NCBI GenBank assembly: GCA_030549175.1
Contig: JAUKUA010000007.1
Coordinates: forward strand, 1,922,001-1,986,000
From: Lasiosphaeris hirsuta
Lineage: Eukaryota > Ascomycota > Sordariomycetes > Sordariales > Lasiosphaeriaceae
Direction of reading: 5' to 3'
DNA: 64,000 nt
Under the pieces are notes generated by a model. That model had not been told where the DNA came from and did not search any database. It worked only from the letters and a program-made list of their open reading frames with translations. Shown here one piece after another: positions 1 through 11,208 of this stretch. Position 1 is the first letter of the stretch. Every line of letters begins with the position of its first letter. The position numbers were made by a program, and so were the translations under genes.

Positions 1-1346
1 ACTTGCGCACTGATTGCGCGACCGCGAATCTCACTATCGCGCGCCACCGTCGTACCGCCTGCGACAAGCCGCAGCGCCAGGCTGGCAAGCGATGGCTTCC
101 GACCGGCATGGGTAGAGTTGGCGCTGGATGCTCTGCTCGAGCTGCGCAACGAATCCGTTTCGGTTGGCGGGTGGAAGAGGTCCTCTGCGAGGGTTGGCCG
201 CCGCTCGGCCACGGGCGCAGCTCTGATGACCGTATTCTGCGACCTAACAGCACGACTATTCATGCTGCTCGTCCGACTGCTCCTCTTTGCAGTGCTATTG
301 CCCCAAAGGTATTCCTTCCATCCTTTCGCCGTCCCTTTGGCCTGCTCAGTGTCAGAGACCGGGAGAGACAGAGAGCTCACCCGAATGGTCGCGTCGTTTA
401 AGCAGCTACTCCCGTAGGGTATTCTGACATCATCCGCCATTGCATCGGTCACGAGGTCCGTCACACCGTCGCCCGTCATACGTCTTGTAAGCCCATTTGC
501 TTTAGCTTCCTGCTCGACTGCCCGCAGCCTTGTCTCCAAATCCAGGGTGGATAGTCCACACTCCAAGACAATCTTTCGGAGAGCTCGTTCTCGCTCATCG
601 GCCCGACGGCGCAGAGTCGCAATCTGCACGTCGCGCACGGCCAGGTCCTCGGCAATCTGGCGCACAAGATTGACGGCGCCGTATCGGGCTATCAGGCGCT
701 CAATGTGGTCGTCGTCGGCGTGGTGCAGGGCACCGGGGATCTTCTTACTAGCCAGCGGCGCGTCGTCGAACAGGCTGCCGCGCGACGCGGTGGGGGGGGA
801 GGTGTTCGTTAGGCTTTCGACAATGGAGGCGGGCCGCTCCGACAGCTGCTGGTCCGATCCAGACGCGGCCCGGTTGGATCGCATGCGCGAAGGGAGAATC
901 GAGCCATCCTCCAGGCCGAAGTAGCCCCTGTCGTCGCGGGGTGACTCGGGCGAAAAGGAGGGAAATGAGGTGAGTGACTTGTCGGAGGCGGCGATGCTCG
1001 AGGCTGAGCTCGAGGGCTGCGACGTGAGCTTCTTTCGTGGGCGCACGGTGCCAGAGCGGTAGCTCTTCACCGAAGTCGTGGACTGCTGCGAGACTGAGCG
1101 CTCAAGAGGAGCCGAGGAAGCTGCGGTCGTCTCCTCCATGGCCCCGATCCAGCCTCCCTCATCGTCCTCCTCGCTGCAAACGTGGGAGTCACGGAACCCC
1201 AATGCGCCAGGCCAGAGGTGTTCGCTGGGTCGGGCGTGTAGTTGTGGCTTGTTGTTCGAGACAGAGGGGATCGTGTCTAGAATGTGCCGAGGGGGCGAGG
1301 GAGATGTGTCATGAACAGTTGTAGCAGAAAAACCCACGACGCAATG
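1..1346 (-). CDS. Conserved coiled-coil protein, possibly a TBC/Rab-GAP (partial, 3' end beyond window)
   Basis: One minus-strand frame is open from about position 1400 to the window edge. Its first part is low-complexity and Ser/Thr/Pro-rich, with the segment SPSPPRHILDTIP. The conserved core is a charged helical stretch, RYGAVNLVRQIAEDLAVRD followed by RRRADERERALRKIV, that looks like a coiled coil (about 730-500). I associate this block with the N-terminal region of fungal TBC (Rab GTPase-activating) proteins, but that is recollection; the TBC domain itself would lie outside the window. The first in-frame ATG is at 1139, well inside the open frame. A CAG acceptor before 1346 suggests that the true start lies in an upstream exon I could not locate. 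Serine-rich sequence resumes after the coiled coil and runs off the left edge. Confidence 0.6.
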
Positions 1347-2508
1347 CTGAGGCAGGCGATGAGGCGAGAAACCGGAATGCCGTTTATGCAAGATTGCAGC
1401 TCATTCCCTCAGCGCCCGGGTGGTATTGCGGTGTTATTACGCAGCACAGGGGGGCCCGGGCCCTTTTTAACCGAATTTACGCTGGGACTGGAGCTGGAAC
1501 CGTGCTGAAGCCGAAGGAAACTCCTGAGTGTGGCCCAGGCTGCCCAGAGTCGATTGGTCCAGCGCCGGGGCCCAACCATCCGGTTCGGAAGCTGCTAGGC
1601 ATTTATCTCGGTCTCGCCCTGACAAATGCTGCTCAGATTCCGATACCTCTCTTGCACAAATTACGTGTTGCTCACAGCGTCGAATTACCCGAGCCCTAAT
1701 TCTCTCCTTCCGTCGATGACCGTTTGCCTTGGGCAGCTAGATGCTAGACTCCACCGAAAACCAGGCCCGGGCGTCCTTGAGTTTGCACTTCGGATCCTAG
1801 CAGAATGATATCACCATGACCGGGGTCGTAAGCACCCCACAGTCTCGCTCACAGACACAGCAAATCAAAACCCTGCTGCCGATCGCTCGCACTAATTGCA
1901 TCTATTTGCACCACGTGCTTGTCCCTGGGCATCTGACGATCGCGCCCCATCCTCAACCTATCTTCACTCGGTCGGTCTGCGAAGCTGCTGACTTTCGGTC
2001 CAATTCCAACATGTTTATTTTGTGCTGGGACGGGCGTCCACCTTGGCTGGTTTCCTCTGAAGCACTGCAAACGGAAAATGGACAAATAACATAGCTCCTG
2101 ACAACCCATGCTCTCGGACGGAATCCAAAGCATGACAAACAGCCCTTCAGAGGACACGCGACCACGTTTTTCTATTGTTTCCCTTAATGAACCTCGCTCA
2201 ATTCATCTACACTCAAACATGATGGTTTCCTTACTTACTCTGGCCAGCCAGCACCCTGCGCCTTTTCGTCTTTGTCCACATCCACCCTGAACATTGTCTT
2301 GCCCATCTATTATGCTTAACCTGCCCCCGACTCACCGTACATAGTGTAGCCAAGATCAACGTATATGGGTATATCTGTGCTAAATGTGTACCTATCTACC
2401 CCCCTGCGACGCTCCTTGAAGCACTGCTCCGGCCTCCTAACCAACAACGCGCCCAAAACAAGTTTAAAAATAACCATTAACGCAACCTCTCATTCAACCA
2501 TTAACCCC
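1347..2508. other. Intergenic region, no gene recognised
   Basis: Only short overlapping open frames on both strands, with no recognisable domain. It probably holds the 5' exon and promoter of the left-edge gene and the 3' flank of the membrane-protein gene that ends at 2509. Confidence 0.4.
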
Positions 2509-4258
2509 TCACCCCTCCCATCCACTCCAGCTCCCCCAGCTCTCCCGCTCCCCCTTCCCCTTGTCCAAGACCCTCGGACTCGGCGCCTGCACCCCCACAC
2601 TCCTCGACCTAGCCGGCGGCGGCGGCGGCGGCGGCACCCTCATCCCAATCGCCGACGTACCCCCTACCGCCGTGAACGGCACCGTCGACCCGGTCGACAT
2701 CATCCCCGGTGGCAGGGGCAGCGCGCGGTTCGGCGGTGGCCCGAGCGGTGACAGCGAGGGCGACGGCGATGCCGGCGAGACCAAGTCGGGGATTTCCAAC
2801 GGGCTGTCGTGCGGGCGGGGCGGTCTTGTCGGCGAGCTCGGGGACGTTGGGCCGGCGCTCATGTTGTTATTGTTGGCGGTGCTGATATCGTGGAGCGGGT
2901 GGGAGCGGGGGATCTCGTTGCGCAGGGACGAGTGTCCCGTAGTCGACGAGGCGCCGCCGTAGCTGCTTAGGCTTCCGCGGTTCGGCCCGCAGCTCGACAT
3001 GGCGTAGGCGATTTGCGGCGGGATCGGGGGCAGGCTGGAGCTAGCATTGGAGCTGGTGTTCGGGCGTGGCGTACGCTCGTACCGCGGGACGAGTTTGTTG
3101 GTGGTGGGCGAGCAGATCGGGGAGGAAGGGAAGACGGCAGTTGGGTTGTGCGGGCTGTAGGCGGGCGTCAGGGGAGTCAGCGGTGGCGAGGGCGACCGGT
3201 TCCCGGGACGAAGTATGGACGGGAGGAAGCGTCGGTCGCGGAGGCGAAGGGGCGGTGTGAGGGGCGGGCCGCCGCCTATGGCTGAGTTGGCGGGTGAGAT
3301 GAGCGGCGTGGGTGAACCGGATGGTGGTACGTGTTGTGTCAGCCGCAGCTGAGAGCGCATGGTGCGGTGGGCCGACGCCTTTCTCCTCTTCTGTTTATAG
3401 AGGCAGAATAGGATTAGGGAGATGATGGCGACCAGCCCAACGGCAGAGCAGGCGGCAATGGCAATCTTGGCTGGCCCAGACAGGGCACTCCCTGATGATG
3501 TCGACTCTCCTGTGCCGGCTGAACTGAGGCGGGTAGGGCTGGCCACATGCGTTGCTGAGGAGCTGGTTACGCCCTGGGTTGGCGCGGGCGGCGTCGACGT
3601 AACCCAGCTTGTGGAGGCTGTGGGCGCTGTGGGCGTTGCCGAAGCTGTAGATGAGACTACACCTGAGCCCACCGACGTCGGCAGTTGCGCCGCAGTCATT
3701 GAGCTGGGCGCCCCAGGGACTTGCAAATTAGTACGCATACACCGCGCCTCTGCGTCTCGGTCTGTATGGCAGATAAATATCGCTGGCGGCGGGCCTGGGT
3801 CGAGGACGGAATGGTATCCATTGCTGAAAATCAGGTCAGTATGAAACGGGGTCTCTGTCCATGTCTCGAGGGCCACTCACTTTTGGCAGGTGTTGATGAT
3901 TAGGCCGACGTTCGCTGATGTTGTACTTAGCCCGAGACACTCATTGATGACCACGACCTCCCCCCCATTGCTACTCACGATCTTGCCCCAATCCTCCTGT
4001 CTGGTTTATCGCTACCCCGCAGAACGTAGAGTCGCACCAGTATAGCGACCAGAACCGATTCGTGGGCTTCGCGCTGGTGAGGTTCTGGCATCCCTGTGGC
4101 CAGCTCGAGTCTTCCTTCCAGCCGGGTGATATCTCTTCCAGGAATTGGCGCTTGCAGCTGGCCAGGCATGGTATTGGGTCGTCATGTTGTGCTACGCTGT
4201 CGATGTCGTCGACGTCGACAAAGCAGTCGCAGTTGCTGCTGTACGCGAACGCCTCCAT
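2509..4258 (-). CDS. Single-pass membrane protein with Cys-rich ectodomain and Ser/Pro-rich cytoplasmic tail
   Basis: Three exons close in frame: 4258-3979, 3914-3881 and 3823-2509. The introns are 64 and 57 nt, both GTGAGT..CAG. The joined product is about 542 residues. The N-terminal ectodomain has many cysteines (NCDCFVD, CLASCKRQF, GCQNLT, YWCDSTFCG, INTCQ). A Ser/Thr/Pro-rich stalk follows, then one strong membrane segment (IAIAACSAVGLVAIISLILF), a basic stop-transfer stretch (YKQKRRK), and a long proline/serine-rich cytoplasmic tail. This is the common fungal plan of a cell-surface protein or wall-stress-sensor-like type I protein. No conserved WSC or CFEM signature was seen. The true start is unresolved: 4258 is the first in-frame ATG, and a hydrophobic signal-like stretch lies just upstream in another frame, so a 5' exon is probable. 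Confidence 0.7.
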
Positions 4259-7115
4259 ATCGATCTCCTTCCTCAATGATGGTGACGGGCTCAAAACAAG
4301 CTTCTCGAGATGCGGGGAGGGGCAAGACAGCGGCCGGGCCGTGTAACAAGAGGCATAGTATTAAGATCCCACGACAGCCTAGCAGCAGCGGCAGCAATGG
4401 TGCCGCAGAAAAAAACCAAAAAAAAAACGAGGATCGGAGGTGGGAGAGCAAACGAGGGTGAGAGGCAAACAACAGCGACGTGTCAGTCTGGAAGTGGAAG
4501 TGGAAGCCAGAGGTTCCGTGATGAAGGGGCGGGCGAGGCAGCTTGTTTGGCAACGACGGGAGGCTCAAACGGGCGGCGGGAGCACACTCGTTCAAAACGA
4601 CACGTCGCATCCAACACCAAGACAGAGTCGGGACGCGGTAAGCTGGGAAAGGTCCCTGGGGGCACGGGCGCCAGGTATCGTGTCGATACTATATACTCCG
4701 GCGTGAAGCCGCGGCTCGCCCTCGCCTGGAGCACCCACCCTCCGAGGCTGGAGAGAGGCTGGTGGCGCCTCAGAGATGGACGGCAACACAACAGCCCGGG
4801 AGGTATGTACGATGTAGATGGGGGAGATCAGACACTGCAGTCGCGATGGCGACAAGTCCTGTGCTTGGGCAGACCGTGGCCAGGCCGAGGGCCTGACCGA
4901 GGGAGAGCCCTGACGGTGAGGAGGCCAGAGCCGGACACACACACCTCGACAGACCCGCTTTGGCGAGGGGTGGCCATGTTACACGGTCCCTGCGTGTCCC
5001 CGCTGCCCGACGAGAATATTCTCGTATGAGAGCCGGAAAGCGGGAGCGTTGTCTCGCCAATCAAAGCGTGAGGGTTATGCAGCCATCCGCGCCTGCCTGC
5101 ATCTGGGGAGGACAATTCCCTGCAGCGGACGAGTACCGCGATACTACCAACAAAGGCCATACGCAATGCCGTGCAGCGGCAGCCAAGCAGACAGGGCCGC
5201 GTCCCGGGCAAGCCATAATAATCCACTGGGGCTTTCCTTTCTCAGCTTTTGCGGCTGTCGATCGCAGATCTTTGAGGGGCCGAATCGGCAATGACGCGAT
5301 GGCATTCTCTCAAGGTGAAAAGGGGGTCGGCCACCATACTCATTCCGACGTCAGCATCGCCAGAGTCTGCTGATCGAAGAGAGCCCAGCCCTTTCGATCA
5401 AAGGCTCCGAGATAGCTCGGGCCAGTTGGACTAGGGACCTGGCTTCGCGACACCGGCCAGCGTGCCACGGGTCCGGCCCTTCTCCATGATAAGATTTGCC
5501 CAAGGGTAACCATTGAATCAAGGACGGCATCGAGGTCAGCTACCTGCTACCATTGCCCTGCCGCCGCTGGCCAACCGCTGGATGAGCCGAGTCTCGGCAG
5601 ATGCAGCCGTAATGGGACCAATAAGGCCTTACTCGAACTTGTGCTCTCGGATGCTGTAGGTCCATTGCAGGGCCCTCGGGCGAGGCAGCGGTGCCTGGAG
5701 GTTGTGCGCTGGGAGATGTGCGCACCAGCAGGCAAGCTCGATGCGCGCATCCAATGACTTGCTTGAGTACGCGAGGCGATACATGCACAGGCAGTGGTGA
5801 GACCACCTCGAGAGAGGTGTACTGCCGTATGCTCGCGCAGCTACATATGTCGAGGCCTGTGTCTCGAGTCCGCCATGTTTGCTCTTTTGCCACCTCTGCT
5901 TCGGAGCCTCCCCGTGTTTGCCCCCCCCCCCCCCCCCCCCCCAATCCTCACCAGTGCCTGAAGGCACGTGAAATGCGATCCTGTGCCACCGTTTGTTCCT
6001 GGCCAGCCATTCCCATGCATTTGACAAGGGCTTTCTTCGAGCGCGTGCGCATATAATGCTGCCGCACCGCCGCGTGGCAGGGGCTAGGAATCCGCAATTG
6101 GCCTAATTGACTCCGGGGTCTGCCTTGATTGTTCAAATAGAAGCCAGCCCGCTCTTCTCGAATGAGGGCGTCACCGACGGCTCGAAACAGCATTCCATGC
6201 TCCTACCCGCCAGAACGGAAGCTGCCTCCCAAACGAGTTGATCGTTACGGGAGGCTGATATCAAGCTGACGAAGTCGATAATAAATTGGAGGCCTGATTG
6301 GCGAACGCCTCACTATTTCGGGGCGAAGTGAATCATACGCCCGATGACGTGGTCAAACTTTCCTTGGCTTCGGTTAGAAGCGTCGAGCACGACGTATGCG
6401 CAAACGTAGAGAGGAACAATGGTGTTGATCTTTGAACTGCTAGAACCGCGATCAGTAATCCACACAGTTCTGAGGGATTCATCGATTCACTCACTAACGT
6501 ATGTATCTATTATTAGTATGTCCTGGCATCGTCACCGTCCGAGACCGCAGCACCAGAAGCCTGATATTTTCAGCCCTAGAAGACTGCCATCTGCTTCCTG
6601 GTAAGGTGTGTGACGGGGGTGAGATCTAGGGAGCCATGCCACTCGCCTTGAACCATGCCGAAAGCAAGAGAGCGCGTAGGTTACAGCTGCCACTCAAGCC
6701 CCTGAGGAATGTCCATGGTATAATAGTAGTGTGTGACAGTCTTGTATTCCCTCAAGTTATTTCTCTCGGTAATGAAGCTCGGTCTTGTAAAGGTCAGTGG
6801 ATGCTGGGATGGCGAGGAATTGCTGCATGTGTCAAGGGTGCCACTGTGGCCGTCAAAATGTCAAATCTGTGGTTCAGACCTCGTATCAATGGTTTCCCCT
6901 GGCAGCGTTGCTAGACATGCTTAATTGAGAATCCCCTGCTTCCATGGCAACATGCATTATCTTGCCAAACCTGAAGGAGGCCTGCTGGTGGGGGATCATG
7001 AAGGAAATAGCGAAAATAAATGGGAAAACACCAGCAAAAGGCTCACCAGCTCGTCGGCTTGCTACGGAAAACTCCAACGGTTGGGCAGGTTCAGGACCAA
7101 GGTTCAGGCCCCGTC
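4259..7115. other. Long region without a recognisable gene
   Basis: About 2.9 kb of mixed-composition sequence with many short open frames on both strands but no domain, codon pattern or splice structure I could support. It contains a poly-C tract of about 20 bases near 5922-5942 and the 5' flank of the membrane-protein gene. A long 5' UTR, a lncRNA or an old degenerate element cannot be excluded. Confidence 0.4.
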
Positions 7116-7154
7116 GGGCGTTACTTGTTGGGCGTTACTTGTTGGGCGTTACTT
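7116..7154. repeat. 14-nt tandem repeat, 2.8 copies
   Basis: The unit GGGCGTTACTTGTT occurs at 7116-7129 and 7130-7143, with a partial third copy to 7154. All copies are identical, so the array is recent or maintained. It sits about 40 bp before a perfect inverted repeat. Confidence 0.85.
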
Positions 7155-7195
7155 CTCCCTCATCGTGGGATTTTTGCCCTCCCTGAGGGGAGTCG

Positions 7196-7230
7196 AACTG
7201 ACGACCAAGGTTTACCCATAGTCGTCAGTT
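7196..7230. repeat. Perfect 10-bp inverted repeat (hairpin) in a tRNA-like stretch
   Basis: AACTGACGAC (7196-7205) and its exact complement (7221-7230) flank a 15-nt loop. Read on the minus strand, the area has a box-A-like TGGCGGAGTGG and a box-B-like GTTCGACTC at about tRNA spacing. The T-stem and acceptor stem do not pair, so this is at most a degenerate tRNA-derived relic. Confidence 0.5.
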
Positions 7231-7469
7231 GGGACCCCCGCGCCACTCCGCCAGCCGACCTCATTATTGGGGGGGCCTTGAACACCTGCCTGAAAAGCTG
7301 GTATATATGTCTGGGTCGGGTAGACAGCGGCATGTGACCTGCTTGTCGCTCACCAAAGTTGAAAATGGACGAAAGCGCACTCGACAGACATACACCAATC
7401 AGCACACCACACAACAATGGAGACACTCACATCGCCCAAGGATTGTGGCCAACTCACGTCAGGGTCAAG

Positions 7470-9412
7470 AAGTGTGCCACTATCGGATCCCGATCTTTTC
7501 ACAAGCTCCTTCTTTGAAGCCCTCCCCATCCATGATTCCGTGAACATATGCTTCCCCGATGTATTCCATAGCACCATCGGAGCGTGGTCAAAGTATAACA
7601 GGCACCCGTCCACCCTTCAGTATTGCAAGCTGGTCGCCGATCCTGGTAAGCTTAGGGAGGAGACAGAGATACCCATTCTTCAAACTTTCCAGCCGCCGCT
7701 CCGTGACTGGCCGCAGGTATTTGAAGAATTCGCCATAGCCTTTCCAGGTGGTCATGACATATCCGAGCAAGCTGAGGAGGCGAAACATCCCCCCAATAGC
7801 ACGGTCAAGCTTCCATGCCTTGAGCTTCTTGATTGAGGAGAACTGGCTGAGCTAGGTTCGGAGCAGGCGTTCTGTTTCCGAGAGGCCGCTAGAAGCGAAG
7901 GTTCCAGTGCACAGCGTCTGACAATATGTTGATAAAGGACCAGCAGCCGTCGGAACAGGGTTTGTTGGTTTCAGCGCCTTGACGAATGCCTCCCACTCGA
8001 CATAGACAACAAGACTGACGACAATGGATGCAAAGTTTTCGTATGCGCGCCCCATCATCGCCCCCGCGCTCCGCAAATCCTCCCACCAGGGCTCACTAGC
8101 GTCGACCTGGAACTCAGAATCGTCCCACATCTCCTCGTCTGATAGCTCGCGCTGCACAAGGCTGAGATTGGCGACGACGCCGATGGTATGTCCTTCGACG
8201 ACGAGAACTACGCCTTTGTCTTCCCATTCGGGCTGAGCAGTGGTGTTGCGGGAGGCATGAGTCGTCCGTGGATTTCCCTTGGCATCCCCACTCAAGGGCT
8301 AAGCCAAGCTATCCGTCGAGCCCTAATCGGCTACCCAAGAGGGCAAGTCGATTACGGCCCGCTTCTTGAAGGGGACACATACGCCTACAATATCAAGATG
8401 ACCCGAAGTTTCAATCAAGCGTCCCGTCGCTTGGGTGTAGGCATCGCCGACAGATGCCTCGTAGTCGAGAATTATACCGATGCTCTGTGCGTTGTCACTA
8501 ACAAGGTCAAGAACTCCGTAGATTTTGTCTCGCAGGTCAGTAGCGGCTCGCCCTCGGATGCGCAGAAGATAGAACAGCATCTCGTGGGCCGGGTCTTGAA
8601 CCTCGGGGGACTCCTGAGAGCATCGACATCGTTGAACTGTTTGAGAGGAATATCGGGCGCAACGCCAAACATCTTCAGGGCAGATGGCCAAAGCTCCAGC
8701 GTCTCACCATAGCGCATGGCGCTATGGAAGAAGTCCCAGTTGACTTGATGGCGCCCACTTGCAAGCACGGCACGTTTGGACAGCAATATTTCCTGGGCAG
8801 TCCAGACTCTCGTCCACCAAGGATCTTCTTTACGATGTTGTCCAGGACTGACGTATCATTGCTGACCTTCTTGAAGGTAGGGCTTTTGCCTGGCTGGAAG
8901 TTTTTGCCGGGGTTTTTCTCCAGGTCGGGAGCCTCATCACCGAGCGTCTGGACATGAGAAAAGGCAGTGTGGGTGTCTGCGGTTGCGTCGCCCAGCCAGA
9001 CGACTGTCTGAGAAGCATGCCGATATATGTCTCCCATAATGGGGACCCGATTGGCTTTCTCCGCATTATTCGCCTGGTTAATGCAAATACCCTCGACCCA
9101 TAAAACTCGGTGAGATTTTAGAAGCCTGAGATTGAGCAAGGCGCTTCGTAGGTTTTGGCCGATCTGCAAAGTGGCACCGTTGACCTGGATGGGTGTGTGG
9201 ACTGAGGTATCGCCCCAGACATAGGATATGGCCTCATACTTGCTGGCATCCTCGTATAGGTCGGCATCAACAAGTTGGCATGCAATATCGTCCTGCCTAG
9301 TGCCTGGAAGTAGACGGAGGAGACGAGATGGTGTTGCAGGGCTGGCGCCTGAGGGAGTGGGCAGAGAGGCATAGGAATATGACCCGGTAACATGTTCATT
9401 GGCGACACGATC
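7470..9412 (-). pseudogene. Heterokaryon-incompatibility (HET) domain gene, inactivated
   Basis: The minus strand carries a full HET-type protein spread over several frames. From about 9412 the frame reads RLLRLLPGT, KYEAISYVWGDTS, then VLWVEGICINQANNAEKANR and IYRHASQTVVWLGD, the three hallmark HET blocks. DPWWTRVWTAQEILLS lies in the next frame (break at about 8820-8830). RAATDLRDKIYGVLDLV lies in a third (break at about 8612-8620). That last frame then runs through three TAG stops (8325-8323, 8301-8299, 7854-7852), keeping homology through LPSWVAD, VVLVVEGHTIG and RIGDQLAILKGGRVPVIL; a further frame change follows near 7590. No splice sites explain these breaks. HET proteins trigger cell death in vegetative incompatibility; this copy cannot encode one. 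The 5' exon is unresolved (CTGTAG acceptor before 9412). Confidence 0.85.
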
Positions 9413-10165
9413 CTACAGTTTGCTCGTCAACAAAGGCAGTACGTATTATAGGGTTACTCGGACGGCACTGACTTGGTGGCCCGCTGTCTTTGGGGAGAGA
9501 CGGCGAATCCGATGTGAGGCCTTGCATCAGATCAGGGAACCCCACATGAGGTCTACAACCAAATGGCGCGACATCTCAGGATCGCTGAACAGTTCTATCA
9601 ATTGTCCAAGTGGCACAGGTTACTAGCAAACATGTCGAAGATGAGTGAAGAGGGACTCAAAAGATTGTTGAGAAGAGGCCTGGTAAGTGAATATGGTGTA
9701 TGAAGCGAGCGCGAAGGGCTGCCTCTCAAAATGGACCGAGGCGCCACGAGGGAAAGTCAACCCGGTCGACTAGGGGGGCTGTGAAGCCCTAATCGGAATC
9801 GTGTTTGGCTCCATCGCTCAATTCGAGGAGGTTGGCGGCTCGAGGCTCTGAAATTTCATGGTGAGGGCCAGAGATACCGGCATGAGGACAGTGAGGATGG
9901 ACGGCGACGGGGGTTCAAATCGTCTCGTTCGGTGCCTAGTAAGGCACCGCTGAGATTTGGGGTTCCAATGGCTGCAAGACACAAATGAGCTGGACCTCGG
10001 CCCACTCCAGTGCCCCGCGCCGGGTCGGTCTTACCTTCGAGTTGGGTGAAGTCCGAGCTCCCAGCTCACCCGACCTCCATCCTCAACTTGAGGACGGTTG
10101 AATGAAGATAACAAAAACATAAGTTGGGTTACTTGTTTTGCATCAAGCGCATATCAATCAACCCA
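9413..10165. other. Intergenic region between HET pseudogene and SDR gene
   Basis: No gene seen. It should hold the lost 5' exon of the HET pseudogene and the promoter of the SDR gene. A small perfect hairpin, GGTGCC..GGCACC, lies near 9940-9957. Confidence 0.35.
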
Positions 10166-11208
10166 ATGTCAGAATCAGCAGCCCGACGCGCCCAAGCGCT
10201 CGGCAGGCAGCTTGCCGCGCCGGCTGGAAGCGGCATTCCCGCCATTACCCAACTCGGTCCCGCATCAAATGGGCCGAGAGCACCTGGGAAGGTGGTTATC
10301 ATCACGGGTAAAACACGTGGCTCCAACCCGAGAATGAGACGGGCTGTAGCAAAGCTAATGCCGCAAAGGTGCCAACTCCATCCTAGGCATAGGCCGCGCT
10401 TCGGCCCATCAGTTCGCCCAGAACGGCGCAAAGGCCGTCTACATCTGTGACTACGACGACTCAAACCTCGAGGCGCATGCGCGCGAGATCAATGCTAGTT
10501 GGCCGGGCGTAGACTTCCACACACGCCAACTCGACGCGGCCGACGAAAAGGCCGTGAGGGAGGTTGTCGACGACGCTATTCGGCGATACGGCCGCCTGGA
10601 TGTCTTCTTTGCCAATGCCGGCATTGTTGGGTCAATGTCCCCGTTCGTCGACGTTGATGCCGAGGACTTTATGGAGACCATGCGTGTGAACGCGCTTGGG
10701 TATGAAGCCTAGTTGTGATTCAAGGAAACTCGTAGCTGACTCCGTCCACAGCCCTTTCCTGGCAGCCAAATACGCCGCGCCCGCGATGCAAAAGACGTCG
10801 CCCGACAAAACAAAGTCGTCGGGGAGTATCATCGCAACGGCCTCCGTCGCGGGCCTCCGGTCGAACGCTGGCGGCACGCCGTACTCGGCCTCTAAGGCGG
10901 CAGTCGTCTCTATGGCTCAGACAATAGCCTATCAGCTGGCCGGAACAGGTATCCGAGTTAATGCTCTCTGTCCGGGACTTATTGAAACTGGTATGACTGT
11001 CCCCGTCTTCGAGGCTGCCCGCGCCCGCGGCACCCAGGCCAAGCTAGGGCACCTAAACCCCCTCAAGAGGGCTGGTCATGCGGATGAGATTGCGCGGGTA
11101 GTCCTCTTTTTAGGCAGCGATGAGAGTAGCTATGTCAACGGCCAGGCTTGGGCAGTAGACGGGGGCCTGAGTGCCGGCCACCCCTATGTTCCGGGGAAAA
11201 TTGCGTGA
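10166..11208 (+). CDS. Short-chain dehydrogenase/reductase (SDR)
   Basis: Three exons (10166-10307, 10369-10699, 10752-11208) join to a 309-residue protein; the introns are 61 and 52 nt. The first intron splits the nucleotide-binding motif: VVIITG is completed to TGANSILGIGRA across the junction, an NAD(P)-binding TGxxxGIG variant. Further marks are CDYDD after the second strand (suggesting NAD(H) preference), FFANAGI (NAG motif), catalytic Ser in ATAS and YSASK (YxxxK), and PGLIETGM near the C-terminus. Classical SDRs of this size oxidise or reduce small alcohols and ketones in the cytosol; the substrate cannot be read from sequence. The start was chosen because MSESAARRAQ is the first ATG that keeps the frame into exon 2. 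Confidence 0.9.

Noticed and set aside
7185..7262. Possible functional tRNA on the minus strand
   Set aside because: Box A and box B are recognisable, but the acceptor and T stems do not pair.
7417..7836. 139-codon plus-strand ORF starting with ATG
   Set aside because: The opposite strand encodes the C-terminal part of the HET pseudogene (RIGDQLAILKGGRVPVIL), so this frame is an antisense shadow.
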